From Thermoplasmatales archaeon (lineage in GTDB: Archaea > Thermoplasmatota > Thermoplasmata > Methanomassiliicoccales > Methanomethylophilaceae), in assembly GCA_012522645.1 (NCBI GenBank), contig JAAYKC010000002.1, positions 1-6,258 on the forward strand: a DNA stretch of 6,258 nucleotides, in the 5' to 3' direction. The notes under the pieces are model-generated. The model was not told the DNA's origin and did no database searches. It saw only the letters and a list, made by a program, of their open reading frames with translations. Position numbers and translations under genes: made by a program. Below, one piece after another: positions 1 to 5,783 of this stretch (positions are counted from its first letter, which is position 1; each line of letters opens with the position of its first letter).

Positions 1-335
1 CAGAGGATTTCTACCGCGACTGCGCCCGCATACTGAACGAAGGCGGCATACTGGTGAACCAGCATGAGAGCCCCTATTATGATGAGAACGTTTCCGTCGT
101 GAGGGAGATGCACGGGAAGATGAAACGCGTATTCCCGATATCAACGGTCTACCAGGCATTCATCCCCACATACCCGTCCGGTCACTGGCTCTTCGGTTTC
201 GCATCCATGGATATGACCCCGCCCGGAGACACCGTCCCCGGCCGCACGGACGGCCTGGAAATGAGGTACTTCAACGATGAGGTGCGCAGAGCATCCTTCG
301 CCCTGCCGAACTATGTGAGGGAGCTCATAGATTGA
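1..335 (+). CDS. speE: Spermidine synthase (polyamine aminopropyltransferase), C-terminal part
   Basis: This is the last 110 codons of a gene that enters from the left edge; the reading frame starts at base 3 and stops at TGA 333-335. The family transfers an aminopropyl group from decarboxylated S-adenosylmethionine to putrescine or a related amine in the cytoplasm. Visible family hallmarks are the FYRDCARIL...GGILVNQHESP block, which follows the catalytic site in the Rossmann-like methyltransferase fold, then PSGHWLFGFAS, and the C-terminal MRYFND...ASFALPNYV motif. Family members are about 280 residues, so roughly 170 residues, including the aminopropyl-donor site, lie outside the window. 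A GTG at base 54 is an internal valine and not a start. The gene overlaps the converging SdpI-like gene by 11 bp. Family identity is secure; the preferred amine acceptor cannot be judged from this part. Confidence 0.93.
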   Translation, partial: EDFYRDCARILNEGGILVNQHESPYYDENVSVVREMHGKMKRVFPISTVYQAFIPTYPSGHWLFGFASMDMTPPGDTVPGRTDGLEMRYFNDEVRRASFALPNYVRELID

Positions 336-696
336 GCTGATCATCGATCCGGTTCTTCAGCGCCCTCTCGGTAAGCATTATCGGGGCCATCATGATCGCG
401 GTCTGGATGATTAACAGGATCAGGACCGCTGTCCAGATGTTCGTGCCCTGCATCAGAACCGTTGCCGCTATGCTTGCCGGCAGCATCGCCGCTCCCAGAT
501 AGGTCCAGAGCCTGCCGAAATGAGCATGTGCGAAATCCCAGGCCTCCTGGCTCCCGGTGGATCCCCGGGTACGGTATCCGTACGTCCAATTGATGCTCTT
601 CGGAGGGCGATACATGAATATCAATCCGAACAGGACCATTGTGGCCGGCAACATCAGCACCAGGGAATACAGAATGATGAGCTCGGAGAGGTCCAT
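325..696 (-). CDS. SdpI-family small integral membrane protein
   Basis: A 123-residue protein with about three hydrophobic helices (roughly residues 6-28, 62-82 and 86-106). Between the first two lies the characteristic SdpI/YhfL signature: proline 32, Asn36, then YGYRTRGS (39-46) and SxEAW (49-53). In Bacillus, SdpI is an immunity protein and signal transducer for the SdpC toxin, but most family members, including archaeal ones, have no known role, so only family membership is claimed. The short C-terminal tail (TERALKNRIDDQLNL) should face the cytoplasm. The ATG at 694-696 is preceded by no clear ribosome-binding site. A TATA-like CATAAATC on the minus strand (about 718-725) lies where a near-leaderless transcript would begin. 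It is divergent from msrAB, and its stop overlaps the end of speE. Confidence 0.82.
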   Translation of the reverse strand: MDLSELIILYSLVLMLPATMVLFGLIFMYRPPKSINWTYGYRTRGSTGSQEAWDFAHAHFGRLWTYLGAAMLPASIAATVLMQGTNIWTAVLILLIIQTAIMMAPIMLTERALKNRIDDQLNL

Positions 697-776
697 GATT
701 CGGGAAGATTCGTTTTTGATTTATGCTTATCGGAGCCCTATATACGGATGCATGCGCTCCCGATACCGGTGACCGC
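697..776. promoter_or_regulatory. Divergent promoter region between SdpI-like gene and msrAB
   Basis: Eighty bases separate two divergent starts. It holds two candidate TATA elements: TATATA at 739-744, which reads the same on both strands, and TTTATG / CATAAA around 719-725. The 739-744 box would place a rightward start near 767-770, just before msrAB. The 719-725 box read leftward would place a start near 696, at the ATG of the SdpI-like gene. Which box serves which gene is inference from archaeal TATA-to-start spacing of about 25 bases. Confidence 0.4.
768..772 (+). promoter_or_regulatory. Ribosome-binding site of msrAB
   Basis: GGTGA, complementary to the 16S rRNA 3' end, ends 4 bases before ATG 777. 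It supports this start over the in-frame ATG at 723, which would add 18 residues unlike the usual MsrA N-terminus. Confidence 0.45.
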
Positions 777-1718
777 ATGAAGGAGATCCATCTTGCCGGA
801 GGGTGCTTCTGGGGCGTTGAGAAGTATCTCTCCCTGATCAGAGGAGTAATTAAGACGGAAGCGGGATATGCCAACGGGGATTCCGGGAGGACGGATTACG
901 AATCCGTATGCTCCGGCTCCGGGCATACGGAAGCGGTCCGGGTCATCTATGATGAGAAGGTTCTTTCCCTGACGGACCTGCTGAGATCCTTCTATAAGAT
1001 CATAGATCCCCTGAGCATCAACAGACAGGGCAACGACCGCGGCATACAATACCGCACAGGCATATACTACACGGATCCGGCGGATGAATCTGTAGTGAAA
1101 GAATCCCTCTCATCCCTGGAGAATGCTCTCGGCAGGAGATCCGCCGTGGAGCACGGACCTCTGAGGAACTGGTGTGCGGCGGAAGAATATCACCAGGGCT
1201 ACCTGGACAGGAATCCGGGAGGATACTGCCACATCCGTCCTTCGCTGTTCGAGGAGGCACGGCGCTCCGATCTCATTCCTGAGTATCCCCGGAAAACGGA
1301 TGATGAGCTTCGCGGCGAGCTCAGCGGCACGCAGTACTCCGTCACCAGGGAAGGTGCCACGGAATACCCGTTCACAGGGGAGTACGACTCCTTTTTCGAG
1401 ACGGGATTATATGTGGATGTCACAACGGGAGAGCCGCTCTTCCTGTCCTCCGATAAATTCGACAGCGGATGCGGATGGCCCGGATTCTCCGCTCCCGTCT
1501 CCCCGGATGTCATAACGGAGAAGAAGGATACGACACACGGCATGGTCCGGACCGAGGTGCGCAGCAGGTCCGGGGATGCTCATCTCGGGCATGTGTTCGA
1601 TGACGGCCCGGTCAGCAGCGGAGGGCTGAGATACTGCATCAACAGCGCCGCCCTCAGATTCATCCCCTATGATAAGATGGATGAGGAGGGGTACGGATGG
1701 CTGAAGGGCCTCCTGTGA
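777..1718 (+). CDS. msrAB: Bifunctional peptide methionine sulfoxide reductase MsrA-MsrB
   Basis: A 313-residue cytoplasmic fusion that reduces both diastereomers of methionine sulfoxide in proteins: MsrA the S form, MsrB the R form, using a thiol reductant such as thioredoxin. The MsrA domain spans about 1-155: GGCFWG with catalytic Cys10, GHTEAV with Glu52, the EEYHQGYL motif, and GGYCHI with Cys151, a likely resolving cysteine. After a linker (about 155-180) the MsrB domain runs to the end: TREGATEYPFTGEY, FDSGCGWPGF with probable resolving Cys232, HLGHVFDDGP, and RYCINSAALRF with catalytic Cys287. The CxxC pairs that bind structural zinc in many MsrB proteins are missing. I chose ATG 777 because the protein then begins MKEIHLAGGCFWG, as MsrA enzymes do. 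There is no signal peptide, unlike the secreted PilB-type fusions. The stop is 2 bp from the end of the convergent DUF998-like gene. Confidence 0.95.
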   Translation: MKEIHLAGGCFWGVEKYLSLIRGVIKTEAGYANGDSGRTDYESVCSGSGHTEAVRVIYDEKVLSLTDLLRSFYKIIDPLSINRQGNDRGIQYRTGIYYTDPADESVVKESLSSLENALGRRSAVEHGPLRNWCAAEEYHQGYLDRNPGGYCHIRPSLFEEARRSDLIPEYPRKTDDELRGELSGTQYSVTREGATEYPFTGEYDSFFETGLYVDVTTGEPLFLSSDKFDSGCGWPGFSAPVSPDVITEKKDTTHGMVRTEVRSRSGDAHLGHVFDDGPVSSGGLRYCINSAALRFIPYDKMDEEGYGWLKGLL

Positions 1719-1720
1719 CC

Positions 1721-2305
1721 TCAGGCTGATCTCCCGTAACCTCTCGCCCCCGTGAGCGCCCCGTGAGCCAGCATCGAAGCCCAGAGGAGGAACATGATCA
1801 CTCCCAGTGCCTCATACAGCGCGAGTGATACGGCGACAAGGAGGATCACGTTCAGCAGAGCGAGGACGGTATTGATCGATCCGTAGAGACATTCCCCCGC
1901 ACGCAGGTCCCTCACTGCCAGCAGCACCGTTGATATCCATACGGCGATGAACAGGGAGAGGGCGGCCGGGAAGTGGAATGCGGTCCCCTCGGGGAATATC
2001 CCCACGAGCATCAGCATCACGCCTGCGAACATGAGCAAAAGGAACGGAGCCTTGTCAGCCGTGCTTCCTCTCAGAGAGGACAGGGCATAACCCGTCAATG
2101 CGGCCAGGATACCTGATGCGATCGACCCCCATCCGAAGACATAATGGGCGTTCGTGGCGGATACGCCGAGATCGCTGATCATGTTCACACCGAACTCCCA
2201 TGCACCGTCGATGATGACTGCGATGATCCATGTGGCGGAGAAGCTTATGATCAGGGCTGTGCTCAGCAATGCTGCTGTGCGGGATGCATCGGCACCGGAG
2301 AACAT
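1721..2305 (-). CDS. DUF998-like six-helix membrane protein
   Basis: A 194-residue, very hydrophobic protein with about six membrane segments (near residues 10-32, 55-77, 86-103, 111-131, 143-164 and 167-186). Two loops carry conserved-looking motifs: NMISDLG (41-47) after the first helix and VGIFPEG (101-107) followed by His111. The SDLG and GIFPE..H pattern is what I associate with DUF998 (PF06197) integral membrane proteins, whose function is unknown. The assignment rests on these motifs and the topology. The ATG at 2303-2305 has no evident ribosome-binding site. A weak TATA-like stretch on the minus strand around 2327-2336 lies about 26 bases upstream, so a leaderless transcript is possible. 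The gene converges on msrAB and shares no operon with its neighbours, so context gives no clue to its job. Confidence 0.7.
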   Translation of the reverse strand: MFSGADASRTAALLSTALIISFSATWIIAVIIDGAWEFGVNMISDLGVSATNAHYVFGWGSIASGILAALTGYALSSLRGSTADKAPFLLLMFAGVMLMLVGIFPEGTAFHFPAALSLFIAVWISTVLLAVRDLRAGECLYGSINTVLALLNVILLVAVSLALYEALGVIMFLLWASMLAHGALTGARGYGRSA

Positions 2306-2512
2306 GTTCTAACATCCTGATGACGGTTGATAATCCTATGCGCAGCGCCTCCTGATCCCGGGCATACCGTCAGTGAGCCGGGGTGATCACGGGGATCCTG
2401 TCATCCGGCAGATGCTGCAGCAACCGTGCCGATCCCGCAGTGCTGATCCGTTCTCAAGGCCGTCACAACGCCTGCTCATCCGTTAATAATAATTATTCTC
2501 TGTTTAACATCA

Positions 2513-2539
2513 AGTAATACTTTTTCGGATTTAGTAATA
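2513..2539. repeat. Pair of AGTAATA direct repeats upstream of the importer operon
   Basis: AGTAATA occurs at 2513-2519 and again at 2533-2539, 20 bases apart (about two helical turns), on the upstream side of the TATA box. The first copy lies in a small palindrome, AAGTA-a-TACTT (2512-2522). A further perfect 10-bp palindrome, AATAATTATT, lies at 2488-2497. Such spaced elements could be bound by a regulator, but in AT-rich DNA short repeats also arise by chance. Confidence 0.35.
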
Positions 2540-2547
2540 TTTATATT
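2540..2547 (+). promoter_or_regulatory. TATA box of the ABC importer operon
   Basis: TTTATATT is centred about 27 bases before ATG 2571, so transcription would begin at or next to the start codon, giving a leaderless mRNA. No Shine-Dalgarno sequence precedes that ATG, which agrees. It lies in the AT-rich end (about 2481-2570) of a 265-base intergenic gap. The GC-richer part of the gap, 2306-2480, holds no gene I can support; its only notable item is the 8-bp palindrome GTGATCAC at 2383-2390. Confidence 0.6.
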
Positions 2548-2570
2548 GGACAACTTTCTTGTTGGAACCT

Positions 2571-3650
2571 ATGATAACGAAAAAAATCACAGCTGTACTC
2601 ATCATCGCCGTATTGGCGATGGGGGGCGCCGCAGCTGCTGTCATGATGAATGACGAGGGCGGCGAAGGCGACAGATCCTTCACTATAACAGACAGCGCTG
2701 GTCAGACATTCAGCTTTGACGGCCCCGTATCAAAGGTTGCTGTTTCCAACTCGACCGCCGCGGCGATGATCGAGATCCTGGGCCAGGAAGACAAGATCGC
2801 GGCTATAGATGATGAATCCAAGAACATAGCGGGAGGGGATTATGCCGATGTCGAGAATATCGGGAAGTATACTGCACCCAGCGGAGACATCATACTTGGA
2901 TCGGGCGCATCCGTTCTGATATGCAAATCAGGTTCCAGAACCTTATCGAATGAGGCTGAACTGACGAATATGGGCATCAAGGTCATCCGCCTCGATTGCT
3001 TCGGAGACACTATGATAAGCGACATGGAACAGCTCGTGAAGCTCCTCGGAGGCAACGCAGAGGAAAGAGCGAACCTCTTCCTGGAATTCTATGAGCCTAT
3101 AATAAAGCAGATAAAGGGCATCGATACCGACAGCTCCGATGATGAGAGCTTCCTGTTCATGTTCACCAGCATGAAGAAACCCTATTCCATATCCTCCGAA
3201 CTTGGAAGGATAACAGAGAGCATCACCGGTGTGAACGCGCTCAGGGCCATGAATGACAACTCAACGGGCGCTTCGTCAAGCATCGCCCAGGAGACTATAT
3301 TCGACTATGATCACGATGTCGGCATAGACCGCATCATACTCAGATCCGCGGCCAGGGACGTGGGCGTCACCAAAGCCTATACGACTTTCATAGGTATCGA
3401 CGACGGCACATATTATGCGAATCTGGGAGCCGTCAGCAGAGGCGATGTGTACATCATAGATACCGAGGTCCTGTCCGGGCCCCTGGATTTCATAGGCTAC
3501 ATATGCATCGCCAAAGCGATGGGGCTCATCACCGATCTGGACCCGGATGCGCTGTTGGAGGAATTCAACGGGATATTCGGATTCGAGATACCTGCAAGGG
3601 ATTATCTGTACAGAGCATACGGCTCGGACAACATAGTCCCCATTGTCTGA
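2571..3650 (+). CDS. ABC importer substrate-binding protein, BtuF/FecB type (iron chelate, heme or corrinoid)
   Basis: A 359-residue periplasmic-binding protein of the TroA-like/PF01497 class. It should sit outside the membrane, capture a metal chelate and deliver it to the permease encoded next. The N-terminus is a signal/anchor: MITKK, then a hydrophobic run to about residue 25, then an acidic Gly-rich linker (NDEGGEGD). No lipobox cysteine is seen, so membrane tethering by an uncleaved helix is likely. The ligand-binding part begins near VSKVAVSNSTAAAMIEILG (53-71) and includes ENIGKYTAPSGDIILGSGASVLIC (95-118) and LTNMGIKVIRLDCF (131-144). The helix at about 147-184 (MISDMEQLVKLLGG...) resembles the family's interlobe backbone helix. 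ATG 2571 is preferred over TTG 2559 because it fits the TATA spacing and gives a normal signal sequence. The permease gene follows after 10 bp. The ligand is not decidable from sequence. Confidence 0.85.
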   Translation: MITKKITAVLIIAVLAMGGAAAAVMMNDEGGEGDRSFTITDSAGQTFSFDGPVSKVAVSNSTAAAMIEILGQEDKIAAIDDESKNIAGGDYADVENIGKYTAPSGDIILGSGASVLICKSGSRTLSNEAELTNMGIKVIRLDCFGDTMISDMEQLVKLLGGNAEERANLFLEFYEPIIKQIKGIDTDSSDDESFLFMFTSMKKPYSISSELGRITESITGVNALRAMNDNSTGASSSIAQETIFDYDHDVGIDRIILRSAARDVGVTKAYTTFIGIDDGTYYANLGAVSRGDVYIIDTEVLSGPLDFIGYICIAKAMGLITDLDPDALLEEFNGIFGFEIPARDYLYRAYGSDNIVPIV

Positions 3651-3660
3651 CGGTCCCGAT

Positions 3661-4830
3661 ATGACTGAACCTCAGGACGGCAGCAAGATACAGATCTCCG
3701 AGATATTCGGCAGATCCAAGAAGGATGTCTCTCCGGAAGGAGTGTACATCTCCGGCCTGAGGAAGAAACTTCTTTTCATAATCATCGCATCCGTCATCCT
3801 GGTGTGCGTGGCGATCGTATCTCTCGGGATCGGCGCAGTGAACATCTCCGTATCCGATACGATCTCAGCCATAGCACACGCCATATCCCCGTCCGATTTC
3901 GCAGGCCCGGAGAATGAGTGGTATTCCACGATACTGTTCCAGGGAAGGCTGCCGAGGATCGTTCTGGCCATAACCGCCGGCGCCAGCCTCGCAGTGGCGG
4001 GAGCGGTCATGCAGGGTACGCTGAGGAATCCCCTTGTCAGCCCTTTCACCCTGGGAGTGTCATCAGCGGCCTCTTTCGGAGCCACTATGTCCATCGTATA
4101 CGGGGCCTCCGTATTCGGTGCTCTGTACTACGCGCAGGTCTCTGTGGGAAAATATGCCATCTCCTTCTCGACCGTGTCCACCATGATCTTCTCATTCGTC
4201 GTGGGCATGATCAGCATCTCCCTGGTGCTCATCCTGGGAAGGAGGAAGGACACATCGAAATCGACGATAATACTCGGAGGGGTGGTGATAGGCTATCTGT
4301 TCCAGGCGGGAGTGACGTTCACCAAATACATATCCAATGACGAAGCGCTCAGGGATATAACCCTCTGGCTCATGGGTGGGACCTGGAATGCGTCCTGGGG
4401 ATCCATGATCATCCTCGTGCCGATCATCCTGATCGCTCTGATCGTGCTGGAGGGCATGTCGTTCAAGATCAACACCCTCTCCGCCGGCGACGATGTGGCA
4501 TCGAAGCTCGGGATAGACGTGAACAAACTCAGGAGGGATTCCCTCATCCTGAGCACTTTCATAACCTCTGTCTGCATAGCATTCACAGGCATAATCGGCT
4601 TCGTGGGCCTCATGGCACCGCATATCTGCAGGATGTTCATAGGCAATGACTGCAGGTACCTCATCCCGGCCTCGGCAGTGGCGGGTGCCCTGGTGCTTCT
4701 CGCATCGGACACGGTCGCACGCATAATCATCGCCCCGTCCCAGCTCCCTGTGGGGATCATAATGTATCTCATAGGCGGAGCATTCTTCATCTGGCTCATA
4801 TCAAAGAAAAATGTAGGTGAGTATTGGTGA
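3661..4830 (+). CDS. ABC importer permease, FecCD/BtuC family
   Basis: A 389-residue polytopic membrane protein that would dimerise to form the channel for the metal chelate. It has about nine to ten hydrophobic segments, the first at about 36-58. Family motifs are clear: GRLPRIVLAITAGASLAVAG (95-114), MQGTLRNPLVSPFTLGVSSAASFG (117-140), the cytoplasmic coupling region AGDDVASKLGIDVNKLR (275-291) that touches the ATPase, GFVGLMAPHICR (313-324), and the C-terminal SQLPVGI...IGGAFFIWL. Typical members have about 330-350 residues; the surplus here is mostly a hydrophilic N-terminal tail of about 35 residues. ATG 3661 is 10 bp after the upstream stop. An in-frame TTG at 3643 would overlap the previous gene by 8 bp and add six residues; neither start has a clear ribosome-binding site. 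The stop overlaps the ATPase start by 4 bp, indicating a coupled operon. Confidence 0.92.
   Translation: MTEPQDGSKIQISEIFGRSKKDVSPEGVYISGLRKKLLFIIIASVILVCVAIVSLGIGAVNISVSDTISAIAHAISPSDFAGPENEWYSTILFQGRLPRIVLAITAGASLAVAGAVMQGTLRNPLVSPFTLGVSSAASFGATMSIVYGASVFGALYYAQVSVGKYAISFSTVSTMIFSFVVGMISISLVLILGRRKDTSKSTIILGGVVIGYLFQAGVTFTKYISNDEALRDITLWLMGGTWNASWGSMIILVPIILIALIVLEGMSFKINTLSAGDDVASKLGIDVNKLRRDSLILSTFITSVCIAFTGIIGFVGLMAPHICRMFIGNDCRYLIPASAVAGALVLLASDTVARIIIAPSQLPVGIIMYLIGGAFFIWLISKKNVGEYW
4815..4820 (+). promoter_or_regulatory. Ribosome-binding site of the ABC ATPase gene
   Basis: AGGTGA lies inside the last codons of the permease gene, 6 bases before GTG 4827 and only 3 before the in-frame TTG 4824. 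The spacing favours the GTG start and thus a GTGA start/stop overlap. Confidence 0.6.
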
Positions 4831-5600
4831 TCCTCTCTGTTCAGAACCTCTGCCAAAGCTATCCCAATAAGAAGGACGTCCTGAAGGATGTCAGCTTCGA
4901 GGCGGAGACGGGCAAGGTCGTCTCCCTCATAGGTCCCAACGGCTGCGGGAAGACGACGCTGATCAAAACGATCTGCGGCGTATTCGGGCAGAAGAACGGG
5001 ACCATCTCCGTTAACGGTGTGCCCCTGAGCTCCATGAGCCGGAAGGAGACGGCCAAGGTCGTCGGGTACGTACCGCAGAACGTCATCTATTCCGGCCATT
5101 CCACCGTATTCGATACGGTTCTTCTCGGAAGATTCCCCTATGTGGAATGGACATACACCAAGAAGGACATCGGGATCGTGTCCGATGCCCTGAGATGCCT
5201 GGGTCTGGAGGGGCTGTCGGGAAGGGACATCGGCCATCTGTCCGGGGGGCAGAGGCAGAAGGTGTTCATAGCCAGATCCCTGGCGCAGGATCCCAGGTTC
5301 TATATCTTTGATGAGCCCACCAATTCCCTTGACCTCAAGAATCAGCTCAATACGATGAAGATAATGAGGGACATCGTAAAGGAGAAGAAGGCGTGCCTTG
5401 TCGTCGCATTGCACGATCTGAATCTGGCTATGAGGTATTCTGATGAGGTGATAGTCCTGAAGGATGGGGTCGTGTTCGATAAAGGGCCTCCCGAGGATGT
5501 CATCACGGCAGATATGATAGAGAAGGTGTACGGAGTGAGTTCCAAGATCTTCGAAGAGGACGGGGAATTCTTCGTTCATCTCTATGAGGGCATTGACTGA
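4827..5600 (+). CDS. ABC importer ATP-binding protein, FepC/BtuD type
   Basis: A 257-residue ATPase that powers the importer from the cytoplasmic face, as a dimer bound to the permease. All nucleotide-binding motifs are intact: Walker A GPNGCGKT (36-43), Q-loop Gln84 in GYVPQN, signature LSGGQ (138-142), Walker B FYIFDE (158-163) with catalytic Glu163, D-loop SLDL (167-170), and H-loop His196 in ALHDL. The GRFPY segment (101-105) after the Q-loop is typical of the iron-siderophore/B12 importer subfamily. The length is normal for that family. The start is GTG, set by the AGGTGA ribosome-binding site, and overlaps the permease stop by 4 bp. The adjoining TTG at 4824 would add one residue. Together with the two genes before it this makes a complete importer set. 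The class is certain; iron chelate, heme and corrinoid all remain possible ligands. Confidence 0.95.
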   Translation: MILSVQNLCQSYPNKKDVLKDVSFEAETGKVVSLIGPNGCGKTTLIKTICGVFGQKNGTISVNGVPLSSMSRKETAKVVGYVPQNVIYSGHSTVFDTVLLGRFPYVEWTYTKKDIGIVSDALRCLGLEGLSGRDIGHLSGGQRQKVFIARSLAQDPRFYIFDEPTNSLDLKNQLNTMKIMRDIVKEKKACLVVALHDLNLAMRYSDEVIVLKDGVVFDKGPPEDVITADMIEKVYGVSSKIFEEDGEFFVHLYEGID

Positions 5601-5709
5601 TCTCCTGAGGGTCACTGTCTGCACCCCGGGGAGCTTCACATCACAGGATCTGAAAGAGCTCTGCAGCACATCATGTGATCCGGGCGGAGTATGTGGAATA
5701 AATGTATAA
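5584..5709 (+). CDS. Possible small cysteine-containing protein (41 residues)
   Basis: An ATG at 5584, in another frame from the ATPase and overlapping its end by 17 bp, opens a 41-codon frame ending at TAA 5707-5709. The predicted peptide is hydrophilic with four cysteines (13, 27, 31 and 37). Its C-terminal part reads LCSTSCDPGGVCGINV, a C-x3-C-x5-C arrangement that could bind metal or form disulfides. It fills nearly all of the moderately GC-rich DNA after the ATPase and stops where composition turns sharply AT-rich. There is no ribosome-binding site before the ATG, so expression would depend on coupling to the ATPase gene. I recognise no family. It may equally be a chance frame or a remnant of a lost gene. 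Confidence 0.25.
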   Translation: MRALTDLLRVTVCTPGSFTSQDLKELCSTSCDPGGVCGINV

Positions 5710-5720
5710 TATAATACATT
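5701..5720. promoter_or_regulatory. 20-bp near-perfect palindrome, candidate operator
   Basis: AATGTAT and ATACATT form 7-bp inverted arms around a 6-bp AT spacer. Counting the spacer, nine of ten base pairs are symmetric. The site ends 15 bases before the TATA box of the OxlT-like gene, where a dimeric helix-turn-helix regulator could act on that promoter. The regulator is unknown and none is encoded in the window. Confidence 0.45.
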
Positions 5721-5735
5721 GATGTACAAGATTTA

Positions 5736-5743
5736 TTTATATT
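5736..5743 (+). promoter_or_regulatory. TATA box of the OxlT-like transporter gene
   Basis: TTTATATT, the same octamer as in the importer promoter, lies in an AT-rich stretch (5691-5748). Usual archaeal spacing would put the transcription start near 5765, giving a 5' leader of about 20 bases that contains the ribosome-binding site. Confidence 0.6.
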
Positions 5744-5772
5744 ACAATCTGCTTGGCCGCAGTCAGACCATT

Positions 5773-5777
5773 GAGGG
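5773..5777 (+). promoter_or_regulatory. Ribosome-binding site of the OxlT-like gene
   Basis: GAGGG ends 6 bases before ATG 5784 and selects it over the out-of-frame ATG at 5788. Confidence 0.6.
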
Positions 5778-5783
5778 CCGTAC

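Noticed and set aside
723..776. Upstream in-frame ATG adding 18 residues to MsrAB
   Set aside because: The extra residues match nothing in MsrA, would include the TATA element, and a GGTGA ribosome-binding site precedes ATG 777 instead.
341..874. 177-codon minus-strand frame across the SdpI-like gene and the start of msrAB
   Set aside because: It overlaps two recognisable genes in other frames, and its translation has no domain or membrane pattern.
2375..2464. Short minus-strand frame of about 30 codons with a CCSIC cluster
   Set aside because: Very short, with no ribosome-binding site or promoter, and no recognisable similarity; the stop falls without any compositional boundary.
2383..2517. 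GTG-started plus-strand frame of 44 codons in the gap before the importer
   Set aside because: It runs through the AT-rich promoter DNA, where it encodes an Asn run, and has no ribosome-binding site, so it looks like chance.
5636..5681. Inverted and direct repeats (TCACAT/ATGTGA, GGATC/GATCC, CACAT-c-ATGTG) as a terminator or RNA element
   Set aside because: The arms are 5-6 bp with mismatched or long loops and no following U-run; several compete with each other. I see no convincing stable hairpin.
4293..5729. 478-codon open frame on the minus strand across the permease, the ATPase and the following gap
   Set aside because: It lies antisense to two genes with complete family motifs. Its translation is rich in His, Asp and Arg with no recognisable domain, as expected for the mirror of GC-rich codons.
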